Shown in pieces: positions 1 to 6,645 of a DNA stretch of 11,518 nucleotides. The DNA is from Flavobacteriales bacterium (GTDB lineage Bacteria > Bacteroidota > Bacteroidia > Flavobacteriales_D > Crocinitomicaceae). The notes beneath the pieces are model-generated. The model saw nothing but the letters and a program-made list of their open reading frames with translations, was not told the origin of the DNA and ran no database searches. The first letter of the stretch is position 1, and every line of letters starts with the position of its first letter. The translations under genes were made by a program, and so were the position numbers. The DNA is taken from assembly GCA_947496835.1 (NCBI GenBank), contig CANMFV010000017.1, positions 1 to 11,518 on the forward strand. The letters run 5' to 3'.

Positions 1-920
1 GATCTCTGTCAACAAAAGTCGAACTGACGCATTGGGAAGCACCTTGTTTTTCAAAAGGAATTTTTAAGCGTTTGTGGAGTATAATTGCCGTTAGAAAAGC
101 ACCAAATGCAGACGTCTACCACATTACGGGAGATACTCATTTTTTGATTTGGGGCGTGCCACGTAAGAAGAGAAAAGTCTTAACTATTCACGATGTTGGC
201 TTTTTACATGAATCACATGGAATCAAACACGCAATCTTTACGTTTTTTTGGCTAGTTGGACCCATGCGAAAAGCTGATGCAGTAACAACAGTCAGTACGG
301 CTACAAAAAATGACATTCTTCAGTTTTTCCCAACTTGGAAAAAAAATATCCATGTCATTCCAACAGTAGTTGACCCGCGATTTACGCGTGAGGAAAAAGA
401 ATTCAATACTGAATGCCCAACAATTTTACTCATCGGTTCGGCACCAAATAAAAACTTGAAACGCGTATTGCAAGCCACCAAAGGATTAACAGTTCATTTG
501 TCGATTGTGGCGGAATTAGACGCAGAGGAAATAGAGCTTCTATCCGGACAATCATATGAAATCGATTCACGCATTACCTTTGAAGCATTGCAAGATAAAT
601 ACCGTCAAGCAGATGTTTTAATGCTTTGTTCAACACTCGAAGGATTTGGAATGCCCATCATTGAAGCACAAGCCATGGGAAGAGTGGTGATAACAAGTAA
701 TCTTTCGTCCATGCCGGATGTTGCTGGAAAAGGAGCGTTATTGGTGGATCCATTAAATATCAATTCCATCCAGAGCGCATTGAGAAAGATCCTTTCCGAT
801 GAATTATTAAGAAAACAACTCATTGAATACGGATTTGAAAATGTCAAACGTTTCGATGCAACAACCGTATCTGAAATGTATTTAGAATTATATCAATCGC
901 TTCTTCAAGCGCATGCTTAA
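1..920 (+). CDS. GT4-family glycosyltransferase, 5' end cut by window edge
   Basis: This is a retaining glycosyltransferase of the GT4 (GT-B fold) type, expected to move a sugar from a nucleotide donor onto a lipid-linked glycan at the inner face of the cytoplasmic membrane. The reading frame is open from base 3 with no stop, so 305 residues are visible and the true start lies upstream. A TTG at base 72 could be taken as a start, but the 23 codons before it read as normal protein (THWEAPCF...), so I regard it as internal. The C-terminal half shows the donor-binding GT4 features: a LLIGSAPNKNLKR strand-loop and the EX7E motif in LEGFGMPIIEAQAMG, with the two glutamates encoded at 639 and 663. 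The acceptor-side N-terminus is partly missing. The stop overlaps the start of the next glycosyltransferase gene by 8 nt, indicating one operon. Sugar specificity cannot be read from the sequence. Confidence 0.88.
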   Translation, partial: SLSTKVELTHWEAPCFSKGIFKRLWSIIAVRKAPNADVYHITGDTHFLIWGVPRKKRKVLTIHDVGFLHESHGIKHAIFTFFWLVGPMRKADAVTTVSTATKNDILQFFPTWKKNIHVIPTVVDPRFTREEKEFNTECPTILLIGSAPNKNLKRVLQATKGLTVHLSIVAELDAEEIELLSGQSYEIDSRITFEALQDKYRQADVLMLCSTLEGFGMPIIEAQAMGRVVITSNLSSMPDVAGKGALLVDPLNINSIQSALRKILSDELLRKQLIEYGFENVKRFDATTVSEMYLELYQSLLQAHA

Positions 921-2073
921 TAAAAACAACACAACGACAAAGTTAAAAATCGCCATCACAATCGACTGGTACTTGCCGGGGACGAATTCCGGAGGTCCAG
1001 TGAGTTCTGTCAGTAATTTAGTGGCAGCCTTGCCTCAATTTGACTTCTACATTCTGACAAGAAATACGGATTATTGCAGTACTGAACCCTATGCCGATAT
1101 CGCAGCCAATCAATGGTTGAAACATGGTGAAAATGTTTGGGTGTACTATTTTTCTGAAGACCAGATTACGAAAGGAAAAATGACGCAAGTAATTCAGGAA
1201 ATACAGGCAAATGTTCTTTACATCAATGGAGTGTATTCACGAAAATTTTCGCAATTGCCAGTTGATATTGGTAATAAACTGGGGTTAAAAACAATAGTTG
1301 CCGCAAGGGGAATGTTGAGTCCACATGCATTGGCTGTTAAACCACTTAAAAAGCTGCTTTTTTTGAGTTTTATGCGTTGGATGAATGCGTATTCGCATGT
1401 TCATTTTCATGCCACCTCGGAAGAAGAAGCTAAGGATATTCGTCAAGTCATTGGTAAAAATTCGGTCGTATCGGTTATTTCAAATGTGGCACGAACTGAC
1501 ATCGACCAAGTTAAAGAAATTAAAAAAGAGCAGGGGAGTGTCAAACTTCTTTCCATCGGACGCATCGCACCAGAGAAAGGCACCATTCATGGACTACAAG
1601 CCTTAAAGGATATAGAAGGAACCGTCCAACTCGATTTATATGGAACGTGTTATAATTTCGAATATTGGAATCAATGCGAGCAGCTAATTAAACAGTTGCC
1701 AGCAAACATCCAAGTTAGGTATAACGGTGTTTGTCCAAGCGAAGAAGTTCCAGCAAAGCTAGAAGCGGCACATGCCTTATTGCTGCCAAGTGAGGGCGAA
1801 AACTACGGACATGCCATCGTTGAAAGTTTCGCAAACGCTCGTCCTGTCATCATTTCAGAACACACTCCTTGGAAGTCCTTAACCAATTTTCAAGCAGGTT
1901 GGGATGTCGATCACAACGATCTTTCAAAGGTCATTCAAGCACTTGTCTCCATGAACAACGAAGAATACCAAAACTGGAGCAAAGGAGCACATGTTTTTGC
2001 ACAAAAAAGAGTATTTGAAACGCAAAAGGATTTACTTCAGGGGTATAATAATATGTTTATCAGTGAATTATAG
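913..2073 (+). CDS. GT4-family glycosyltransferase
   Basis: A complete 386-residue GT-B glycosyltransferase of the GT4 type, probably cytoplasmic or peripheral to the inner membrane, adding one sugar of the polysaccharide repeat unit. The N-terminus carries the usual first strand and glycine-rich loop (ITIDWYLPGTNSGGP), so the ATG at 913 fits the family start. The donor site is clear: SIGRIAPEKG with Arg217 and Lys222, and EX7E with Glu296 and Glu304 in GENYGHAIVES. The start lies inside the end of the preceding glycosyltransferase (shared ATGCTTAA, 913-920), which suggests translational coupling. After its stop comes a gap occupied mainly by a tandem repeat array. The similarity to the upstream gene is at the level of fold and motifs; they do not look like recent duplicates. 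Donor and acceptor sugars are unknown. Confidence 0.92.
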   Translation: MLNKNNTTTKLKIAITIDWYLPGTNSGGPVSSVSNLVAALPQFDFYILTRNTDYCSTEPYADIAANQWLKHGENVWVYYFSEDQITKGKMTQVIQEIQANVLYINGVYSRKFSQLPVDIGNKLGLKTIVAARGMLSPHALAVKPLKKLLFLSFMRWMNAYSHVHFHATSEEEAKDIRQVIGKNSVVSVISNVARTDIDQVKEIKKEQGSVKLLSIGRIAPEKGTIHGLQALKDIEGTVQLDLYGTCYNFEYWNQCEQLIKQLPANIQVRYNGVCPSEEVPAKLEAAHALLLPSEGENYGHAIVESFANARPVIISEHTPWKSLTNFQAGWDVDHNDLSKVIQALVSMNNEEYQNWSKGAHVFAQKRVFETQKDLLQGYNNMFISEL

Positions 2074-2120
2074 TTAAAAACAACGGCTCAGTGTGAAATC
2101 TTTGGGTCAACTAAACAACC

Positions 2121-2282
2121 CATTAGCAAATTACCTCATTAGCACATTAACCAATTAGCACATTACCAATTAGCACATTACCAATTAGCACATTAACCAA
2201 TTAGCACATTAACCAATTAGCACATTAACTAATTAGCACATTGGCACATTAACCAATTAGCACATTACCAATTAGCCCATTA
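2121..2282. repeat. Degenerate tandem repeat array, 15/16-nt units on an 8-nt theme
   Basis: The array can be read as successive units: CATTAGCAAATTACCT (2121), CATTAGCA (2137), CATTAACCAATTAGCA (2145), CATTACCAATTAGCA (2161 and 2176), CATTAACCAATTAGCA (2191 and 2207), CATTAACTAATTAGCA (2223), CATTGGCA (2239), CATTAACCAATTAGCA (2247), CATTACCAATTAGCC (2263) and a final CATTA (2278). The 16-mer looks like two diverged copies of an 8-mer close to CATTAGCA, and the 15-mers lack a single A. Each unit carries stops on both strands, so the array is not coding. It ends two bases before the ATG of the carbamoyltransferase gene. There are no unique spacers, so it is not a CRISPR array. The function is unknown; slippage-prone minisatellite DNA or a leader element are both possible. 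Confidence 0.93.
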
Positions 2283-2284
2283 TC

Positions 2285-4057
2285 ATGATCATACTAGGAA
2301 TAAACGCCTACCACGCTGACGCATCAGCGGCCATATTAGTCAACGGTAAATTAATTGCCGCGACAGAAGAAGAACGATTTACACGCACAAAGCACTGGGC
2401 AGGATTTCCGGTTCAAGCGATTGAGTTTTGCTTGAAAGAAGCGGGAGTTTCATTGAAAGATGTCGATTATATCTGCATTGGACGTGACCCGAAGGCGAAA
2501 TTCAAAAAGAAACTTGTCTTTATGATGCAGTCACCCATCAATGTATTGAAATACGCAGTTAATCGCTTATCTAACGCCAAAAAAATAGGCAGTATTGCTG
2601 CTGAATTGCAAAAAGTGGACGCTACAGTATCCTTGGTAGATTTAGAATCTAAAATTAAAAACGTAGAGCACCATCGAAGTCACTTAGCATCGGCATTTTA
2701 TCCATCACCTTATGAAGAAGCAGCGATTTTATCCATAGATGGCGCAGGTGACTTTACAACTACCATGTTGGCGAGAGGAAAAGGAACGAACATTGAAGTC
2801 TTGGAAGATATTGATTTCCCACATTCCATTGGTGTCTTTTACACAGCAATGACACAATTACTCGGATTCCCATATTACGGAGACGAATATAAAGTAATGG
2901 GCCTCGCACCATACGGAGAACCTAAATACGTGGATTTACTTAGGGATGTGGTTCAGCTCATTCCAGACGGATTGTTTCGTTTGAATTTGAGTTATTTTCA
3001 ATCACCGCACAAAGGATACGTGTATTATTCCGAAGATTTTATGCCATTGGTTCATTCCTTATTCAATGAGAAAATGGAAATGAGATTTGGAAAAGTCCGA
3101 GCTAAGGATGAAGAGTTAACGCAGTATCACAAAGATTTAGCAGCATCCGTGCAGCGATATACGGAAGAGGTTATTTTCCATGTTTTGACTTACTTGCATA
3201 AAATAACAGGTTTAACCAAGGTCTGCATTGCCGGCGGAGTAGCTCAAAACAGTGTTGCAAATGGTAAAATCACGCGAAATACACCTTTCAAAGAAGTCTA
3301 TATTCCAAGTGCTGGTCATGACGCTGGAATTTCCATGGGAAGTGCTTATTGGGTAGAACACATGGTCGCCAATCAAAAAAGAAGTGAAAGTGTTTTCAAT
3401 GCAAATACCGGAAGTAAATTCAGTAATGAATTCATAAAGTCAGAATGTGACCGTCTAAAGTTGTCCTATCGTGAATTAGAGGATGCCGAACTTTATCCAG
3501 AAATTGTAAAGTGCTTAACAAATGGGGGAGTAGTTGGTTGGTTCAATGGACGAGCAGAATTTGGTCCAAGAGCATTGGGTGGACGCTCAATTATTGCAGA
3601 TCCTCGACGTGAAGACGCCAAAGAAATATTAAACTTAAAAATCAAACGGAGGGAAAGTTTTCGTCCATTTGCACCAAGTATTCTGAAAGAAGAGGTCAAA
3701 AATTGGTTTGAGCTTGATGAACCGGTTCCGTTTATGGAAAAAGTTTTCCCAATTCGAAAGGAGAAACAAGCAGAAATTCCAGCAGTTACTCATGCTGATG
3801 GTTCCGGAAGATTGCAAACCGTTGATAAAGCATATTCCAAACGTTATCATGAACTTATCAGTGTTTTTTTCAAGGAAACCGGCGTTCCAATTCTGTTGAA
3901 TACATCATTTAATGAAAATGAACCAATCGTAAATGCGCCGATTGAAGCCATCAACTGTTTCCTTCGAACCAATATGGACATGTTAGTAATGGAGAATATT
4001 GTTGTAGAATCTAGGGATTTATTAAAGGAGGTTCAAATAAATTCAATAACAGTATAA
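2285..4057 (+). CDS. Carbamoyltransferase, NodU/CmcH family
   Basis: A 590-residue enzyme of the NodU/CmcH/TobZ family. Characterised members use carbamoyl phosphate and ATP, via a carbamoyl-adenylate, to O-carbamoylate sugars or antibiotics. The N-terminal Kae1-like (ASKHA) part starts ILGINAYHADASAAIL and has the metal-binding HHRSH (129-133), DGAGD (152-156) and AGGVAQN (glycines 317-318, Asn322). The C-terminal YrdC-like part has GWFNGRAEFGPRALGGR (418-434), ESFRPFAPS and NTSFN (539-543). All hallmark motifs appear intact and the length is usual, so it should be active in the cytoplasm. The ATG at 2285 directly begins the family N-terminus and has no purine-rich ribosome site; instead the repeat array abuts it. 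The stop overlaps the next gene's start as TAATG. Among glycosyltransferases the likely substrate is a sugar of the repeat unit; this is inferred from context. Confidence 0.93.
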   Translation: MIILGINAYHADASAAILVNGKLIAATEEERFTRTKHWAGFPVQAIEFCLKEAGVSLKDVDYICIGRDPKAKFKKKLVFMMQSPINVLKYAVNRLSNAKKIGSIAAELQKVDATVSLVDLESKIKNVEHHRSHLASAFYPSPYEEAAILSIDGAGDFTTTMLARGKGTNIEVLEDIDFPHSIGVFYTAMTQLLGFPYYGDEYKVMGLAPYGEPKYVDLLRDVVQLIPDGLFRLNLSYFQSPHKGYVYYSEDFMPLVHSLFNEKMEMRFGKVRAKDEELTQYHKDLAASVQRYTEEVIFHVLTYLHKITGLTKVCIAGGVAQNSVANGKITRNTPFKEVYIPSAGHDAGISMGSAYWVEHMVANQKRSESVFNANTGSKFSNEFIKSECDRLKLSYRELEDAELYPEIVKCLTNGGVVGWFNGRAEFGPRALGGRSIIADPRREDAKEILNLKIKRRESFRPFAPSILKEEVKNWFELDEPVPFMEKVFPIRKEKQAEIPAVTHADGSGRLQTVDKAYSKRYHELISVFFKETGVPILLNTSFNENEPIVNAPIEAINCFLRTNMDMLVMENIVVESRDLLKEVQINSITV

Positions 4058-4797
4058 TGGCCACCTTTTCCATCATCACAGCATCCTATAACTCATTACC
4101 GACCATAAAGCAGGCTTGGGAGTCTCTTTGTAGTCAACGTTTTATAGACTGGGAATGGATTGTTGTCGATGGCGCTTCCACCGATGGAACCAAAGAGTGG
4201 TTGAGCTCCATAAAAGACAATCGTGTACATTGGAAATCCGAAAAGGACAGAGGTATTTTTGATGCGTTAAACAAAGGAGTTGAACGTGCATCTGGTTCAA
4301 TCATCGGATTTCTCCATTCAGATGATTACTTCGCCAATCAAGAAATATTGGCACAAATAAATCAAAAATTCATAGCAACACATTCCGATGGTATCTACGG
4401 CGATTTGAAGTATATCTCTTCTGAAAGCGGACGTATTATTCGTCATTGGAAAAGCGAGGTCTTTAAACCAAAATTACTCGGAAAAGGATGGATGCCTCCG
4501 CATCCTACATGCTTTTTCAAGAAGGAAGTTTATTCCCAAATAGGATCGTTCGACACCTCTTTTAAAATCGCGGCAGATTACGATTTTTTACTGCGTTGTT
4601 TTTTGAATGATGAGTTTACATTTACCTATATCCCAATTGTCATAACCCACATGAGAATAGGAGGAGCTAGTTCAAAATGGCAAAATCTGTATAAAAAATC
4701 GAAGGAAGACATTCGTGCCTTGCGCAAAAATAATATGACTTTCCCCTTGTGGATTGTTGTACGTAAGATTGGTAGTAAACTAAAACAGTTCATTTAA
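4057..4797 (+). CDS. GT2-family glycosyltransferase
   Basis: A 246-residue single-domain GT-A glycosyltransferase of family 2, inverting and metal dependent, acting at the cytoplasmic face of the membrane on a lipid-linked acceptor. It opens with the family signature FSIITASYN, then VVDGASTDGT (Asp38-Asp43) for donor binding. The metal-binding position reads LHSDDYF, with Asp89 and Asp90; a His stands where many GT2 enzymes have Asn or Asp. A PPHPTCFF segment and AADYDFLLR (Asp174, Asp176) follow, as in WcaA/WcaE-like enzymes, where the latter region supplies the catalytic base. No membrane segment is evident. The ATG shares one base with the stop of the carbamoyltransferase gene (TAATG), so translation is probably coupled and the two proteins may act on the same repeat unit. 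Sugar specificity is not readable. Confidence 0.92.
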   Translation: MATFSIITASYNSLPTIKQAWESLCSQRFIDWEWIVVDGASTDGTKEWLSSIKDNRVHWKSEKDRGIFDALNKGVERASGSIIGFLHSDDYFANQEILAQINQKFIATHSDGIYGDLKYISSESGRIIRHWKSEVFKPKLLGKGWMPPHPTCFFKKEVYSQIGSFDTSFKIAADYDFLLRCFLNDEFTFTYIPIVITHMRIGGASSKWQNLYKKSKEDIRALRKNNMTFPLWIVVRKIGSKLKQFI

Positions 4798-4866
4798 ATT
4801 TCAATAGCTTCTTTTCGATGAAAGCTTGACTAAAAATGATTAAAACGAATCCTAAAAAAGAAAATA

Positions 4867-4883
4867 TGCACCTCGATTGTGCA
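4867..4883. other. Short inverted repeat upstream of pgi
   Basis: TGCAC and GTGCA form a perfect 5-bp inverted repeat around a 7-nt loop, ending 17 nt before the pgi start codon. It could be a leader hairpin or a small operator, but a repeat this short can occur by chance. Confidence 0.25.
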
Positions 4884-4900
4884 ACATCAATTTGACTATA

Positions 4901-6538
4901 ATGGCCTTAAAGACAATTAATCCCACCCAAACAGCCGCTTGGCAAAAATTGCAAGCGCATTTTGAACAAATGAAAGACATGCAAATGCACGATTTGTTTG
5001 CTGCTGATTCCCAACGTACGGAAAAAATGCACATCGAGTGGAACGATTTCTTGGTAGATTATTCCAAAAACAGAGTGACAGACGAAACCATGAGTTTGTT
5101 GCTTTCTTTGTCAAAGGAAGTGGATTTAGCCGATGCGATTGATAAATATTTCGCAGGAGACGTTATTAATCAAACAGAAAATAGAGCGGTATTGCACACA
5201 GCCTTGCGTTCAGGTGATCAGAAGGAAATTTTAGTCGATGGTGAAAATATCATCCCAGAAATAAAAGAAGTTAAAGCAAGAATGAAAGCCTTTTCAGAAA
5301 GCATCATTTCTGGTCAACACAAGGGCTACACAGGTAAAGCAATTACGGATGTCGTGAACATCGGTATTGGCGGTTCTGATTTGGGTCCTGCTATGGTCGT
5401 AGAAGCCTTACAGTTTTACAAGAATCACTTGAATGTACATTTTGTATCCAATGTTGATGGCGATCACGTTCAAGAAGTTATTAAAAAGTTAAATCCAGAG
5501 ACCACATTATTTGTCATTGTTTCGAAGACCTTCACTACACAAGAAACTTTGACAAATTCGGAAGCGATTCGCACTTGGTTTTTACAAACGGCAGCAAAGG
5601 AAGATGTAGCGAAACATTTTGTGGCAGTATCGACGAATATAAACAAGGTTCAAGAATTTGGAATTTCTCCGGAAAACATTTTCCCGATGTGGGACTGGGT
5701 AGGTGGACGTTTTTCACTGTGGAGTTCGGTCGGACTTTCCATTAGCTTAGCGGTGGGTTATCCAAATTTTGAGTCCATTTTACAGGGAGCATCCAAAATG
5801 GATCAACATTTCAAACATGAATCGTTGGATAAGAACATCCCGGTGGTTTTAGCCTTATTGAGCATTTGGTACAACAATTTTTTTGGTGCAGAAAGTGAGG
5901 CACTTATTCCCTATTCCCAATACTTGCAAAAATTGGCGCCTTACCTTCAACAAGGCATCATGGAAAGCAATGGAAAACAAGTAGCCAGAGATGGGAAACC
6001 GGTCAATTATCAAACAGGAACCATTATTTGGGGAGAGCCTGGCACGAATTCACAACATGCTTTTTTTCAGTTGATTCACCAAGGAACCAAGCTGATTCCA
6101 ACGGATTTCATAGGCTTTAAGCAATCATTGTATGAAAACAAAAACCAACACGATAAACTGATGTCTAATTTCTTCGCACAGACGGAGGCCTTGTTGATGG
6201 GTAAATCACCCGAACAAGTGAAGAGTGAATTAGACGCGCTTCAAATTACAGAAGAAAAAGCAGCTTTTTTACTTCCTTTCAAGGTATTCACCGGAAATAA
6301 ACCAACCAATACCCTGTTAATCGAAAAATTAACTCCTGAAAGTTTAGGTGCGTTAGTGGCACTTTACGAACACAAATTATTTGTTCAAGGGGTGATTTGG
6401 AACATATTCAGTTACGATCAATGGGGTGTAGAACTTGGAAAACAGCTAGCTACAAGTATCCTGGGTGAGATTGAAAAACAAAAGGTAGCGGAGCACGATG
6501 CATCCACCACATTTTTACTGAATAAATTCATCAAATAA
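4901..6538 (+). CDS. pgi: Glucose-6-phosphate isomerase
   Basis: Cytoplasmic phosphoglucose isomerase interconverting glucose-6-phosphate and fructose-6-phosphate. I place the start at the ATG at 4901, giving 545 residues; an in-frame TTG at 4877 would add eight residues with no family support. The N-terminus (KTINPTQTAAWQKLQ) resembles the enterobacterial enzyme. With this start the catalytic residues fall at Glu355 (MESNGK), His386 (GTNSQHAFF) and Lys514 (GVELGK), the same numbers as I recall for E. coli Pgi, which supports both identity and start. The phosphate-binding IGIGGSDLGPA (about 153-163) and the signature DWVGGRFSLWS are present. It is the long (about 550-residue) form and looks fully functional. 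It lies 103 bp after the GT2 gene and upstream of a putative regulator. The context suggests supply of sugar-nucleotide precursors, but it may also be the cell's general glycolytic enzyme. Confidence 0.97.
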   Translation: MALKTINPTQTAAWQKLQAHFEQMKDMQMHDLFAADSQRTEKMHIEWNDFLVDYSKNRVTDETMSLLLSLSKEVDLADAIDKYFAGDVINQTENRAVLHTALRSGDQKEILVDGENIIPEIKEVKARMKAFSESIISGQHKGYTGKAITDVVNIGIGGSDLGPAMVVEALQFYKNHLNVHFVSNVDGDHVQEVIKKLNPETTLFVIVSKTFTTQETLTNSEAIRTWFLQTAAKEDVAKHFVAVSTNINKVQEFGISPENIFPMWDWVGGRFSLWSSVGLSISLAVGYPNFESILQGASKMDQHFKHESLDKNIPVVLALLSIWYNNFFGAESEALIPYSQYLQKLAPYLQQGIMESNGKQVARDGKPVNYQTGTIIWGEPGTNSQHAFFQLIHQGTKLIPTDFIGFKQSLYENKNQHDKLMSNFFAQTEALLMGKSPEQVKSELDALQITEEKAAFLLPFKVFTGNKPTNTLLIEKLTPESLGALVALYEHKLFVQGVIWNIFSYDQWGVELGKQLATSILGEIEKQKVAEHDASTTFLLNKFIK

Positions 6539-6595
6539 GTTTCATTGATTGAATACGATCCTAAGATAAGTAAGCTTTAAAAATTTAACAAACAG

Positions 6596-6609
6596 CCGTT
6601 TTAGAACGG
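6596..6609. other. Short inverted repeat after pgi, possible weak terminator
   Basis: CCGTT-TTAG-AACGG forms a perfect 5-bp stem with a 4-nt loop between pgi and the kelch-like gene. It is followed by an A-rich stretch, not a T-tract, so a classical rho-independent terminator on the + strand is not well supported. Confidence 0.25.
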
Positions 6610-6645
6610 GAAAAGAAATTAAAATGATTAATTAGACTTTATCAC

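Noticed and set aside
1385..1606. 73-codon open frame in a second frame inside the GT4 gene
   Set aside because: It lies wholly within a clear glycosyltransferase gene and its translation shows no domain or plausible protein character.
2097..2104. AATCTTTG as a promoter element before the repeat array
   Set aside because: The first base of TAnnTTTG is wrong and no -33 element is seen at a suitable distance; not enough to call a promoter, although it would place the array in a leader RNA.
2121..2282. CRISPR array
   Set aside because: Units are only 15-16 nt, directly adjoining, with no unique spacers and no cas genes nearby.
4024..4032. Strong Shine-Dalgarno-like AAAGGAGGT
   Set aside because: It lies 24 nt before the GT2 start, too far to serve it, and no other start codon is suitably placed; it simply encodes the end of the carbamoyltransferase.
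4051..4060. TATAAT box at the end of the carbamoyltransferase gene
   Set aside because: It is produced by the TAATG stop/start overlap, and this lineage does not use the classical -10 box.
4892..4903. Sigma-70-like TTGACT and TATAAT just before pgi
   Set aside because: The two hexamers are directly adjacent with no spacer and overlap the ATG, so they cannot form a promoter.
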